A stretch of DNA of 64,000 bases from Diphasiastrum complanatum. Its lineage: Eukaryota; Streptophyta; Lycopodiopsida; Lycopodiales; Lycopodiaceae. The position numbers were made by a program, and so were the translations under genes. The notes beneath the pieces are model-generated. The model did no database searches. It was not told where the DNA came from and saw only the letters and a list, made by a program, of their open reading frames with translations. This document shows positions 33,914 to 46,505 of this stretch, piece after piece (position 1 is the stretch's first letter; each line of letters starts with the position of its first letter). The DNA is taken from positions 46,360,933-46,424,932 of the forward strand of contig CM055104.1 of NCBI GenBank assembly GCA_029204225.1, in the 5' to 3' direction.

Positions 33914-34319
33914 TATACTAATCGCATTTCTATACATAATAATGCTTGTTTACTTCTGAAAAATAGAGTAGGGATGGTCCTATCCTTAAGGTATGCTATC
34001 TACTGAAACTTCAAAAAAGCAGACAATTTAACGTAATCCATAGACCTTATCTATACGCTTTTCTGCTCCTAAACGTAGCTAAGACCAATTTTTTTTGTCG
34101 TTATGATATAAAGAGAAAACATTTACGGAAACACAACAATGGCAGCCTCTCAAGAAGCCTCGTCTACAAACATTCAAGTATGACTTTCGTTATCGATTCG
34201 TTTGCGATGCACAAACAAGAATGGGATAAGTATTTCCTTATAGTGTAACATCTATGTCTCTTCAAAAATAAAAAATATTTTTTATTTTTTATTTTTTATT
34301 AATAAAGATGACTTTAGAA

Positions 34320-35830
34320 AAAAGATACTACTTCCCAAAAAGCATAATCAACTAAATGACTCTTTAAAGAAATCCTTGTCAAAACACTTAACAAGCTAAT
34401 GTGAATGAAGTTGCTTCCGAACTTTATGACAGTTGACTTAAACTTATGAGACTTTCATCTTCTTATGCATTTTTGGACGAAAATACAAAAGAGAAACATG
34501 CTGATTTTTGTAAAGATACTGCATTAAGCTATATTAGAAAGGGTAAATGGCTTCATGGAAATATTGCTTCTCTTACTAAGAAAAGGATTGCCAATGATGA
34601 ACTACAATGGCTTACCAACTTTCTTTACGTAAACGGTGTCAATAAAGCACAACACAACCCATGCTCTCTGTGTAAATTCTTTGCACAAACATTGGCCATA
34701 CAAAGACTCAATAGTCCGGACTTTACTCCTTTTCCCAATGACTCCCGCATATATAATGGATATCATTACTAAGCTCTTACCAGAAATTTTCTTAGGGAAT
34801 GATTAAGGATTCATTTAGATGGATTACCAATGCTCACAACTGCTATTTTACCAGACTTGCCAAATTTCTCACATGAGCTCTTGGTATGTTGTCATCGTTC
34901 CTCATGGAAGGTGCAGGCCGTAAGGCAAATCCATACAAGAGTATGTATCCTAAGAGCAGATACAATTCAACATTGGCAATGTGAGTCATTTATGGACTTC
35001 TATCTAAATCTACCACCCTTGATTACCAACATATGACATTTCTAGATGTTACGAGAATATATCCTTAGATGGTCCCCAAAGGACTAAAAATTGTCATAAA
35101 AAAGGCAATGAAATATGCCTTCAAACATTCCGTACATTATCTACTTTATTATAAATGGAATCACATACGCGAAGAATTCAAATGGTCATGGAATAAAAAG
35201 CAATCACACGAATGGCACGCTCTTGATATAAATTTGCTTTATCAATGGAATGATCTCCTGATTAACTGTATCGTTGAACTAGGCAACAAAACTTGGAGAC
35301 AAGTATGTGGTATACCTATGGGTTTTTTGTGTTCACCCACATGGTGTAATTGGTATTTATCCTTCTTTGAAGCACAATTTATAAAGAGACTTGCCAGATT
35401 AGGCCTTAACACTTTTATGAATAACTTTATACATTCTTTTAGATACATTGATGACATTTGTTTCATCAATAACCCTAATATTGAGCTTTTATGGACAAAA
35501 CACAAATTAGAACTCCTAAAAATCCATTATGGATCTACTCTTTAGACTTTCTAGAAATATAAAAGAAAACGTCAAAATGTAACATTATCAGTTTTTTAAA
35601 TATATTTATTGCCTTTGACCAAAATTTTGGTCTAACACAACTCTTAAAGTTTGACAAAAGAAGAGAATTACCTTTTCCTTTTTTACAACACATACATCTG
35701 GCTTCGAATAGACCGATCTATAATTCATATAAGGTTATTGTTTCACAGGTTATTGCCACAATGTACTGTTGTAACAAACAAGATACATTCATAAAAGGTC
35801 GGAATTTTGAGAAAATGGTTTTATGAGGGA
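34320..35830 (+). pseudogene. Reverse transcriptase of unusual type, Penelope-like (tentative)
   Basis: Blocks in several frames. 34446-34769 has KGKWLHGNIASLTKKRI and NPCSLCKFFAQTLAIQRL. About 34900 has SSWKVQAVRQIH (finger-like). About 35026 has TYDISRCYENIS (motif A with Asp). 35069-35545 has VCGIPMGFLCSPTWCNWYLS (motif B) and FRYIDDICFINNPN (motif C, two Asp). About 35650-35825 has FDKRRELPFPFLQHIHLASN then YKVIVSQVIATMY (thumb-like). This is not copia, gypsy or LINE RT: the xPMGxxCSPxxxNxYLxxxE and RYIDD pattern and the DKR...SQVI ending fit Penelope-like or related RTs. Frameshifts separate the blocks and no endonuclease was seen. Direct repeats flank it, as pseudo-LTRs do in Penelope elements. 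Confidence 0.6.
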
Positions 35831-35953
35831 TTAACTATGTCTTATCATCAATAACTTACTTATGTCAGATTTCTATCCGGTTTTGTCTTACTCTTTACCA
35901 CATGATGTCGATTGTATTTTGGTGGGCAGTTAGCTATCCCTTACTTACTCTAC

Positions 35954-36074
35954 CGATGGACATGCTAAAAATGTAACTTTGAGAAAGTAGGCATACATCC
36001 TATCCAAAAGGCAGTGATGGATGGATTCTACCTACATATATCACTTCAAAGGTGTGTTGGCTGCATCATGATGG
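35954..36074 (+). repeat. Direct repeat, right copy (121 bp)
   Basis: A near-copy of 33801-33913. An open frame of unknown type starts just after it. Confidence 0.85.
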
Positions 36075-36940
36075 TTTCAGGATGTTGCCTCTTTGGGTTA
36101 TGGGGATCCCCTTCCTCCGCCTAACCATTTTATTCAGACACTGATTTGTTGTATGAAAAAGGCCGTTGAGATGCACAGTTTTATTATTAACATTGATAGG
36201 ACCACATGTTCTTCTACTGGATCTGAGGATAAGGTTCTTTGCCTGATTGATCTGCTTGAGACTATTGACTGGGTAAAGATTTATCTTGAGTTTGTTAAGT
36301 AGAAAGACACTTTGAGCTTAGTGGAAAATCTTTATAGTCGTCTTAATGATTTCATTGAAAGATTTGAAGAAGAGAAAAAATTCTATAATATGCACATTAG
36401 AAAAGTGTTCATGTGCTTGGAAAACAAAAATGGTATTACTCCTGCTATCCTTTTCCATTATGTTTCTGATGCTCCTCTTTCACCGCACCCTCTAGTTTTT
36501 ACTGATGACCTTGATGAGGATAGTGCCTCTCAGCTCGAGATCTTCTCTCAAGACATTTGCAACATTGGTGACCTTTCTTCTTATGACTTCTGCCAATCTA
36601 AAAGCTATCAAGTCCTCTTTGTTCCTAGCAGAATTATTGAGTACAAATCCACTCTCACCTCTTATAAAATCTAGAGTGTTTCTTCTGTCAATTTCCTTGC
36701 ACCCACCTCTATTGATTTTTGGATCATGATGACTCATTTGACAGAAAAATAAATACAAGTTTGCAAGCTAGCCACCCTTCATAAAAATCCTTCACTTGAG
36801 ACCCCTGTTTCTTTCAATATCATTATTCGTATGAACAAATTCAAACCCTCTCGCTATCCCTCTGAGCAAACTTGGGCTAGAATTAGATGTCACTTTGAAA
36901 TTGGCTTCAATAGGATTGACTTACACCAAGCCAGAGTCTA
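36060..36940 (+). pseudogene. Unrecognised ORF after the right repeat
   Basis: One frame with few stops (TAG at 36300 and 36672, TAA at 36750, TAG at 36939). It reads GYGDPLPPPNHFIQTLICCM, SRLNDFIERFEEEKKFYNMH, FTDDLDEDSASQLEIFSQDI and SRYPSEQTWARIRCHFEIGF. I do not recognise the family. It could be the N-terminal half or a first ORF of a second copy of the element whose RT lies to the left, since it begins at the second direct repeat. No domain could be named. Confidence 0.45.
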
Positions 36941-37199
36941 GAATTGAAAAAGACTTTTTTTTAAATGTAGATGTGATGAAAAATGCAAAAGTAGCTCTTC
37001 TATCATTTGGTTTGACCATGCTATCTAGTTCATAATGAATAATCTTGCCAAGTTCTTTCCTAGTGCTTCCTTCCAAAATCAGATGAATGCATTCTTTATG
37101 TGGCTTCATAAACCAGCTAGGGACGCCGCCTGACTTTTCTCTCAAGGTCCTCTTCCAATGAAAGAAGACAAGCCTCGAGATCATATCAATCCGATCAAG

Positions 37200-38375
<1,176 letters not shown>

Positions 38376-39049
38376 TGTACTAATAGAACAGTTTTTGCCT
38401 TGATTGAATAAACGTGCAGAATTAGGAGACAATAAGAAACTATTGATCAAAAACGAATTTTTATAACTGAATCTGAATCATCAATATACATCTCTTGCTA
38501 TCTTATCTCATTGTTGTGTCTCTGATTGAGTGAGTTACAATGAGTAGTATGTATTTATATTGCTACAGGACAGGTCTTTTGGCCTTTTATTTACAAGTCT
38601 TTTGGCCTTTTAATTCTGTAATAGTAGATTTAACCATCTACGACGGTTGATATTCAAATAGATGCTCTGTTTCTAGAAGAATCCAGAATATTTCGTGAAT
38701 TGTTCGTGACAATTTCGTGACATTTGAGGTTTGAACAAGAAACAAGATATTTCACGGCAAGATTCTGTTCGCGAATGTTTCGAGCTTCAACAAGAAAACC
38801 ACGAGCTTCTACAAGAAACTGTTTCATGAATCTTTCGAGAATCTTTCGAGTTGGCTGAAAGATAAATTTTGCGAATCTTTCGAGAATCTTTTGCAAATCT
38901 TTCAAGTTTCAAGCAAGATAAATTTTGCGAATCCTTCTAGAATCTTTCACGAATCTTTCGAGTTCCTGTTCATTTCTTTCTCATCCTTTGTCAAGTAAAC
39001 TACGCACTTTGTTAGTAGAATCGAGATCTGTCTAATCAGGTGTTCTACA
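38376..39049 (-). repeat. LTR, first of a closely spaced pair
   Basis: Plus-orientation ends TGTACTAATAGAACAG and GGTGTTCTACA. It is followed by GCTCCCTCTC, a polypurine tract on the minus strand, so the element is read minus and this is its 3' LTR. The right half is an array of GAATCTTTCGAG-like units. Confidence 0.7.
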
Positions 39050-39160
39050 GCTCCCTCTCAAAGTGGGCAGTTGGATTAACCCCAATCTTCTTCGCTACTT
39101 CTCAAAGATTGACGGCATCTTCTATTTTCTGAATTACTCTAGATGTGGCTTGCTGAAGGA
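39050..39160 (-). other. Remnant interior between the LTR pair
   Basis: Only 111 bp: a polypurine tract at the left and no primer-binding site at the right. The element has lost nearly all of its interior. Confidence 0.6.
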
Positions 39161-39848
39161 TGTATGAAGAATAGAACAGTTTTTTGCCTTGATTAAATAA
39201 ACGTGCAGAATTAAGAGACAACTTTAGACAATTTTAGACAATAAGAAACTATTGATCAAAAACGAATTTTTATAACTCTGAATATGAATCATCAATATAC
39301 ATCTCTTGATGTCTTATCTCGTTGTTGTGTCTCTGATTGAGTGAGTTACAACGAGTAGTGCACATGTATTTATATTGCTACATGACAGGTCTTTTGGCCT
39401 TTGAATTCTGTAACAGGAGATCTAACCGTTTACGACGGTTGATATTCAAATAGACGCTTTGTTTTCAGGGTCGAATAATTTTTGTTCGCGAATATTTTGC
39501 GACAGTTTGTCTCTTCGTTATAGCTTCGTGTTTTGTGAATTATTCGCGACACTTGTCTCTTCGCGATATTTTCGTGTTTTGTAAATTATTCGCGACAAGA
39601 TATTTCAGGACAAGATTTTGTTCGTGAATCTTTCGAGCTTCTACAAGAAATTGTTTCGCGAATCTCTCGAGAATCTTTTGAGTTGGCTGAAAGATAAATT
39701 TCGCGAATCTTTCGAGTTTTAAGCAAGATAAATTTTGCGAATCCTTCGAGAATCTTTCGAGTTTCTGTTCGTTTCTTTCTCATCCTTTGTCAAGTAAACT
39801 ACGCACTTTGTTAGTAGAATCGAGATCTGTCTGATCAGGTGTTCTATA
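39161..39848 (-). repeat. LTR, second of the pair
   Basis: It starts TGTATGAAGAATAGAACAG and ends GGTGTTCTATA (CA end mutated to TA). It aligns with 38376-39049 throughout, with several indels, including the GAATCTTTCGAG array. Confidence 0.7.
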
Positions 39849-40619
39849 GATCCATAAACAATATGTAGTTGATATATGATGGTAATTGTTACAAGAGGAC
39901 AAGTTGTAATCTATATATAATATGACACCATTATTGAGCTTCATATGTGAGAATCGATGACACTGAGGTCTCTAAACTTAAAGAAATATAGCACTTATGT
40001 TGATTTGGATTTTTGAAGTCAAGGAGTTCTTGAAGTTGTAAATAATAGTGAGGATGAATTGTCATCATGTCCTAATTCCATGGTTAGAAAATCTACTAGC
40101 CATCTTGACTTAATTATGTTGAGAAGGGCAAGCAAGCCATAGAAGGATCTAACTCTCCTCTAATATTGCCTTCCTATCATACCCAAGATGGAGTTATAAT
40201 AGGTGGTTCAAAACTTCGAATGGAGGTTCTTTGATAGTTGAATAAAAGTGGCATGCCATGTCATTGAGACTGTCTTATGGTCAAAGCTCCAACTTGCTGG
40301 CCTCTTTGTACATTATTTTCTCCCCATGGCTTTTTGTTGATCATTCTTTTTGTACAATATTTTGTTGTGATAGCTTTTTCTTGAATTTTCTTTGGCCTAT
40401 GTCGCTATTGCCCTGGGGTTTGTCCTATATTTGATGACATGGTTCCATTTTTTCCATTTCGATTTAGTGCTCGTAAAACTTACAACACCAAAATACAATC
40501 TGTCTGTCATAAGATAACTCTATCAAAGGGATCATGGTAGGATACTCCACCACAAGAAAGGCATAGAGAATTTTTGTTTCATCTACTAACAAGATAAAGA
40601 CTATTAGATGTCATTTTTC

Positions 40620-40975
40620 ATGAAGGAAAAAAATCCAAGCTTGAAGGGGCCGAGAGCACACTTCATGATGGTGGATCTTCTCATCTACCAATGATCCAAG
40701 ATGGTGATGGGGAGGAGTCTTCTCAACCAAAAACTCCAAGAAAGTCATCAAAGGAGAAGGTCGCGCCTGGAAGGCTCATTTATGTTGACAAAGGCAAGTG
40801 GTAATATCTATCATGCACTTTTCCTTTCTTTTGATGAGCCTTCCAATATTCAAGATGCTTTGAAATCAAAAGTTTGGCATGAGGCAATGATCTTGGAGTA
40901 TGTTGACAAAGACAAGCAAGTTGAGAGTGGTAATATTTCTCATGCACTTTTAGTTTATTTTGATGAGCCTTCCAA
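40620..40975 (+). pseudogene. Copia pol fragment with internal duplication
   Basis: Reads SFDEPSNIQDALKSKVWHEA then MILEY. It shares about 50 nearly identical bases with the minus-strand copy at 37450-37506. The block GACAAAG...TTTTGATGAGCCTTCCAAT is present twice (from about 40787 and 40902). Confidence 0.7.
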
Positions 40976-41073
40976 TGAGAGAGAGAGAGAGATTAATCAA
41001 CTAATAGTTATCATTTCACACACTCAAAATTTACAGCTTTGAACTAACTGACCAACAAGGACTGGAATGCCTC

Positions 41074-41128
<55 letters not shown>

Positions 41129-41135
41129 ACACACA

Positions 41136-41167
<32 letters not shown>

Positions 41168-41342
41168 ATATTTAAACAATAATCATGTTAACTGTCACTT
41201 CAGACTCAGAAGTCATCAATTTTACAATTAAACAGCCTCTGAACTGAAGAACAAGGAGTGTGACAGGCCTGCATGCATATGCACGACATGTATATGTGTA
41301 TATAGTATATACATATATGTCTGTGTGTGTGTGTGTGTGGCG

Positions 41343-41377
<35 letters not shown>

Positions 41378-41464
41378 AGCTGATAATTGTCATTTCACTC
41401 TCGGAAGTCATCAATTCACAATCTCATATCCTCTGAACTGACAACAAGGAGTGCAACAAACCCA
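40976..41464 (+). repeat. Three-copy array of GA tract plus about 95-bp unit
   Basis: Units at about 40979-41070, 41155-41268 and 41369-41464. Each has a (GA)n tract followed by related sequence: ATAATTGTCATTTCA, GAAGTCATCAATT, CCTCTGAACTGA and AACAAGGAGTGC. The first is the most diverged. Confidence 0.65.
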
Positions 41465-41679
41465 GACCAGGTTTTCGATGAACAAACTCGATCATGCAAA
41501 ATAGCATGCGGACTGCGTTACTGCTATACAAATAAACCATTCAATGCATATTCCATATTACTCATGCTATGCAAGATTATCGCTTGGCTTCCCGAACGCG
41601 GCTAGCGATGATCCCTTCACTACCGAAACAGGGATTTTGTAGGCAATATTAATTTAAAGGCTTAGAAGCTTGATGTGCT

Positions 41680-42384
41680 TCACTGATCGACAGAAACTGG
41701 GTAAGATGGCTTCTTGCCGAATCTGTCGTATAAAGGGGCGCTGCTTTGTCGCTGCAGTTGATCGCAGCTTCGCTCGCCCACGGACTGGGCACGCAAGCTG
41801 TGGGATCTTCTCAGGCTATCAGAAGCTTCAAAGGAGGGGTTGGTATACCACTTACCCTTGTCGAAGTTTTTCTCGTAGCTAGATGAGTCGTAGTTGAAGA
41901 CTTCCGATCGAATGGGACGGATTTTTTTTGCCTTAGCTTTCAGCTTTCTCAACAATCTTTTCCAAAGAGGCACCTTCGATCCTCGGCATGGATTCAGAAT
42001 ATTATAGCGCGCAGTTCCCTTGCTCTTCTCTTTTACAGATGCAGTGTCCGGATTCCCCTTATTTCCATTGCTCCCAACCTCCTGATCTGCGAATCTTCGA
42101 GCAGATAAAGGGACACTTGAAAGCTTTCTTGCTTGCGTGCTATTTCTAAATTGGTCATAAAATCCGTTCTGCTTCATACGGGGTTGAAATTGGAGATGGC
42201 GACTCCATTCATATCCGCCAATCGCCCAAGAGGACTCCTGTTTCCTAGACGGAGGTGCAGTTGAGTAGACATGATTGCCGTTTCTGTTGCTTTTTCTATC
42301 CGGAACAGGTCCGTGTAACCATGTGTAGGCACCGGATTCCGCATTGTGCTCCGAGGCACAGCTATTGGAATTTGGAGCAGGCAT
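41680..42384 (-). CDS. Plant protein of unknown function, 234 aa
   Basis: ATG at 42384-42382 (MPAPNSNSCASEHNAESGAY), TGA at 41682-41680, no internal stop. The protein is soluble and basic, with no membrane segment or signal peptide. A basic stretch WKRLLRKLKAKAKKI lies at about residues 145-160, then VFNYDSSSYEKNFDKGKWYT, then a Ser/Arg-rich tail (RRSHSLRAQS, QRQSSAPLYDRFG). The tryptophan-basic block followed by YD..SY..NFD recalls a family of small uncharacterised plant proteins, whose function I cannot name. A good acceptor (TTTCTTTCTGTCACAG) lies 27 nt upstream of the ATG, suggesting a 5' UTR intron, with a non-coding first exon somewhere in 42550-43070. Non-repetitive codon use makes it a real gene. 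Confidence 0.75.
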   Translation of the reverse strand: MPAPNSNSCASEHNAESGAYTWLHGPVPDRKSNRNGNHVYSTAPPSRKQESSWAIGGYEWSRHLQFQPRMKQNGFYDQFRNSTQARKLSSVPLSARRFADQEVGSNGNKGNPDTASVKEKSKGTARYNILNPCRGSKVPLWKRLLRKLKAKAKKIRPIRSEVFNYDSSSYEKNFDKGKWYTNPSFEASDSLRRSHSLRAQSVGERSCDQLQRQSSAPLYDRFGKKPSYPVSVDQ

Positions 42385-43080
42385 TGCAGCCCCTAGAATA
42401 TACAATTATCTGTGACAGAAAGAAATAATTTTACAGAAGAACGAACAAGCAGTTTTTGGGCCAATACTTCTGTAATCCTTCAGCCGTGTCGAAGGTCCAC
42501 GACAGGAATATAATCTGCTTCAAAATGAGCCGAGGTGGGTATTGCTGAGCTTCCTTAGATACTGGACGCGCTGCTCCCAGGAAACGAATAATACAGCAGA
42601 AGACAAGGAAGCCTGATCGGCTTATGGCGAATTAGAGCATGCTGCTGCTGCTAGTTGAGGCCAGATCAAACAATCGCATGATGCATTCCACAGAAGCAAC
42701 ACTCTACAGCCGAGATAAACACGGGTGGAAGAAACAAACACAGCAGCATGATTCATCGAGTGGGCTGTCAACTTCTGGCATGCCCAGACATACAGAGACA
42801 GTTTGTCAAAATCTGCAACAACACACACGCTAGATCAATCATTTCTGCACCAATTCTCATGGGCTCAACGCGGATTCACCCCAAATTACTAACTGATCCC
42901 AAATCTACACGAAAGCAAGCAATCTACGAGGAGCAAGATCGATCGGGAGGCGGAAGGAAGGCATAGTTGGTTGGGCAGCTATCGCCAGCAGCATCTTTGC
43001 TTTGCTCGAACGGGAGAGGTGAGGGTCGAAAGGTAGGAGACGGAGGTAACTGGAAAAGCCCGTGGATTTGATGGGCTACC
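42385..43080 (-). promoter_or_regulatory. Probable 5' UTR, intron and promoter of the 234-aa gene
   Basis: This stretch is richer in GC and lacks TE signatures. The exact donor and transcription start are not resolved. Confidence 0.4.
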
Positions 43081-43399
43081 GGTTCAGCAGGTCACCTTAA
43101 CATGCTTTCATTGTACCTTAGTTTGACCCCCTACCAACCCACCAAGTGCTCGAGAAAACCGGCAAAATCTGGGAATGGAACAATCAAAAATCGATACCAC
43201 AAAATCATTGACGATTTATTATACAAGCATATAAACCCTCTTATGAGTAACAGTCTTCAAAAAATCGAGAAACTTTTAACAATGCAAGTTTTTTGTGGAT
43301 AACCCATAAAACCGAGCACTACCAGTAACCGACCCTAAAGTGTCCCTTAATATTCGAGATTCCAATCATTTCTTCATAAAACAAATAGGAAACTATTGA

Positions 43400-43860
43400 T
43401 AAGGCTGCACAATTGTTCATCATTCCAAATTATTATAATTATTACTATTTTTTTTCTATTTTATTATTATTCATAAATATGTGTGTATATCAAATAGATA
43501 CATCATTCCAAATTATGGAACTTATAGTGGGGATGGACCACATTCTAGTCTCGCCATGGCTTTGTCACCTACATTTTGCTTTTTCTATTTCAATTTTGTA
43601 CGACTACATTCATATTCATTTTTTTTCCTTTTCATGTTTTCTAGTTAGGTTCATATTCATTTTTTATTTTGCTTTTTCTAGTTTGATTTTTTCTAGTTGG
43701 GTTCATATTCATTTTCTATTTTGATTCTTTATAGTTAGGTTCATGTGCCTTTTTAGTTGTGCGTTTTCTATTTTATAGTTAGGTACATATTCCAAATTGA
43801 ATTTGGTTTTTCTATTTTGATTCTTTATCGTTAGGTTCGTATTCATGTTTTGCAAGCATT
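43400..43860. repeat. Degenerate tandem repeat, about 45-bp unit
   Basis: Variations of TTTCTATTTTGATTCTTTAT followed by AGTTAGGTTCATATTCATTT recur about six times from 43560 to 43850. T-rich on the + strand. Confidence 0.6.
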
Positions 43861-44324
43861 CTCCAACCTCAAGGATATAAGTTCTAGTGACCTTCTTGAT
43901 GGGTCGACTATAACGTACTCGTCATTTGGAGAATGACTGACTACGTGGCATTTGATCATAGGTTGTGAACAAACATTCATAGCCATATTTTGGTACCTAC
44001 CATCTTTAAACCTTAGCTACCTACCACTTGTCTACATGTCTACATGACAATTACGTCATGTAGCAGGCGTGACTAGGCCTGCTACAGGCATAGCAAGTCA
44101 CCAACATACTTGTTGCAGAGCGGGCTCAGTAGGTACTGGTGATTGATACACCAAGTAGCAAGGCCACTCACGCCTGCTACATAGTACATCATGATGAGGC
44201 AATTAGGTCACACATTCTTTCACCCAAGTGCTCTTTGGTTTATGCCAAATTGAGGGGATGGGGTGTCTTCTAATCCATGACTCAATGTATGAGCCATACC
44301 AGTTACCCTAGAACCCACCGAAAT

Positions 44325-44735
44325 GGAAAGGTCACTAGAAACGTTCTTTCTCAAGCATAAACGATGGCAAGATAGTCCATTTTTTATTTATGGATGGAAC
44401 AATTTTTATGGGCCATACTTTTGACTTTTTAGGGGCTTTATTCATACCAAGCATTAAGAATCTCCTTAAGACTGTATTTTGCTTCTAAAGCTTCTTCATT
44501 GCGCATTATGTTGCTTTCTTACTTACTGTGTTTTTTGAAGGCATGCCATGTATTGGGGAATGGATTTTTTAGTGACCTTCCACTAGGTAAAACAATTGAA
44601 AAATGATGAATGAACCATTATTAAATGATCATTGAGCTCAGTGGACAGGTCCCTGGAAAATCTCGTCCCAAGCATAAAGGATGGCAAGGTAGTCACCTCT
44701 TTGTGGGTTGAATTTTCTTATGGGCCACACTTACT
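44325..44735. repeat. Diverged duplicate, spacing about 320 bp
   Basis: 44325-44413 and 44643-44733 share AAGCATAAA.GATGGCAAG, TAGTC and TTTTATGGGCCA-like blocks. The family is unknown. Confidence 0.5.
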
Positions 44736-44739
44736 TCTT

Positions 44740-46129
44740 ATGGGTTGCAATTTCCTTCGAATATCACATAATGACACGTCATGTCAGATTCTTTACTCCT
44801 AATAAACCCTACCATATGTTATAGCTTTTTCGAATATGTACAAAAAGCATATGCATTAGCTAAGCACAGTTTGCCAAACAACTTAGTCACGATGTTCTCC
44901 TCATAAGTTTTTTCATAAGACACATCTTTGCATGATTAATGCGCCTTAAGAACTGACAACAACAAATTTATTACTTGTCCAAGATTTTATATCATGATAT
45001 TGAAGATTACACTAAAAGCAAATGAGCTTTGAGTAAACACGGTTTTACATATGTAACATGCATTGTTAAGCTCAAGAACATTACCATGATGTAATTGTAG
45101 TAACCTTTGAAATTTTGTAGAAAAGCTTTTATGAGCCAAATGAAGATTTTGTACAGTTCACTATATATATTTAAATCCCACCATGGACTCCCCTTTACTT
45201 AAGGGTTCTCAAATCATGATGTATGAAACTGATCTTTACATTCACCTTCAATTGTGGTATCAAAAAGTTACAGTCAACGGGCCTGTTGTAGCCTTTCACA
45301 TCACACTTGTCACAAGAAAATGCTAGTGGAAAATTTAATTCATCATGTAAAGTTGACCCAAACTTGTACTTGATGTAATCCAAAACTAACGCAAGGTCAA
45401 GACCAACTGATTGGGTTGGGTAAAAGTGTTAAGTATTGCCACATCGGCATAAGCTTGGAACCATGTTGGTTGCATTGTTGATAACCTTGTGGTCTTTGTT
45501 TAAGCAATTATTACTTGATGTACAATGTATATTCACACAAAAGAGCAACCTTGAAATGATGCATTACAACAAAGAAAATGCTTGTTAAGACTTACACCCA
45601 CAACATTCATCTACACACGAAATTTTTTCCAAAGCACTAAACCTTTCTAGGACTATATGGGCTATAATGCCCAAGCAATGTCTCCTATTATGGGCTTTAT
45701 AACAACTTTTTAATAAAAGCTTTTCACAAAGGAATGGATTTTCATTCTAATTCAGAATGTATGAGGACAACTTATATGTACAAAACTATAGGTTCCTCTT
45801 TTATCAAGGTATGTCATAGCCTTTTGCTTCCTTACTTTAAGCCATGTCCCTATGTTCCCCATGACCCTAACTTCCCCATGACCAAGAGTCCAACCTTATG
45901 CCTTGTATTTTTTTTCTTCGAAAAGACAACATAAACCCCCAAATCACCTTCAAAATGACACCTTGTTATGCTTAGCATGTTAATGTGAAGCACTTGTTTA
46001 TTCCCTAATTTGCTTCCCATCTACATCTGAACATGCAAGCAACCTCAACATATATATCTTTTTTTTGTTGGCCTTGCTCTAAAAGGTTAGGTAGTGTTTT
46101 ATTTAATCTTGTAAGATGTACTTAGTTTT
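44740..46129. other. No recognised feature
   Basis: Short open frames only; AT-rich. I see no protein or repeat family that I recognise. Confidence 0.5.
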
Positions 46130-46505
46130 ATTATGTTATGATTTGTGTCAAGGTTCGTCTAAGATGTCACATTAATGAGGTATGTTCTGAGTTTAGTCTT
46201 CAACGTATCCCAAGCATCTTTGGGAGAGACACATGCTCCTATCTCCTAAAAGTCTCATTGGACACAATCATCTTGATGCAACGAAGTGCCATTCTAGATC
46301 TCTTCTCGAATCTCATATTCTCTATAAGGACTTGAGGCTCCTCCTCAATCCCCATCAATACATCTATGAAATCTTGAACCAATAGGACTGATTCCATCCT
46401 CACTTTCCATATTGGATAGTTTGATGAAGTCAACCTCTCACTTGCTTCCAAAAGAAATGCTCCAATTAAAGCAATCAGAAAATTGTTGTGGTACACAAAG
46501 TACAC
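46130..46505 (-). pseudogene. Copia Gag fragment
   Basis: Minus strand: ERLTSSNYPIWKVRMESVLL, then VQDFIDVLMG, and (shifted) SPKDAWDTLKTKLRTYL. This is the N-terminal half of a copia Gag (UBN2 type). Confidence 0.8.

Noticed and set aside
33801-36074. Calling the 113-121-bp direct repeats ordinary LTRs
   Set aside because: They lack TG...CA ends, a primer site and a polypurine tract, and the enclosed RT is not LTR type.
38640-39000. Heat-shock elements in the LTR array (GAATCTTTCGAG)
   Set aside because: The spacing is GAAnnnTTC, not GAAnnTTC. Only TTTCTAGAAG at about 38680 fits, which is too little.
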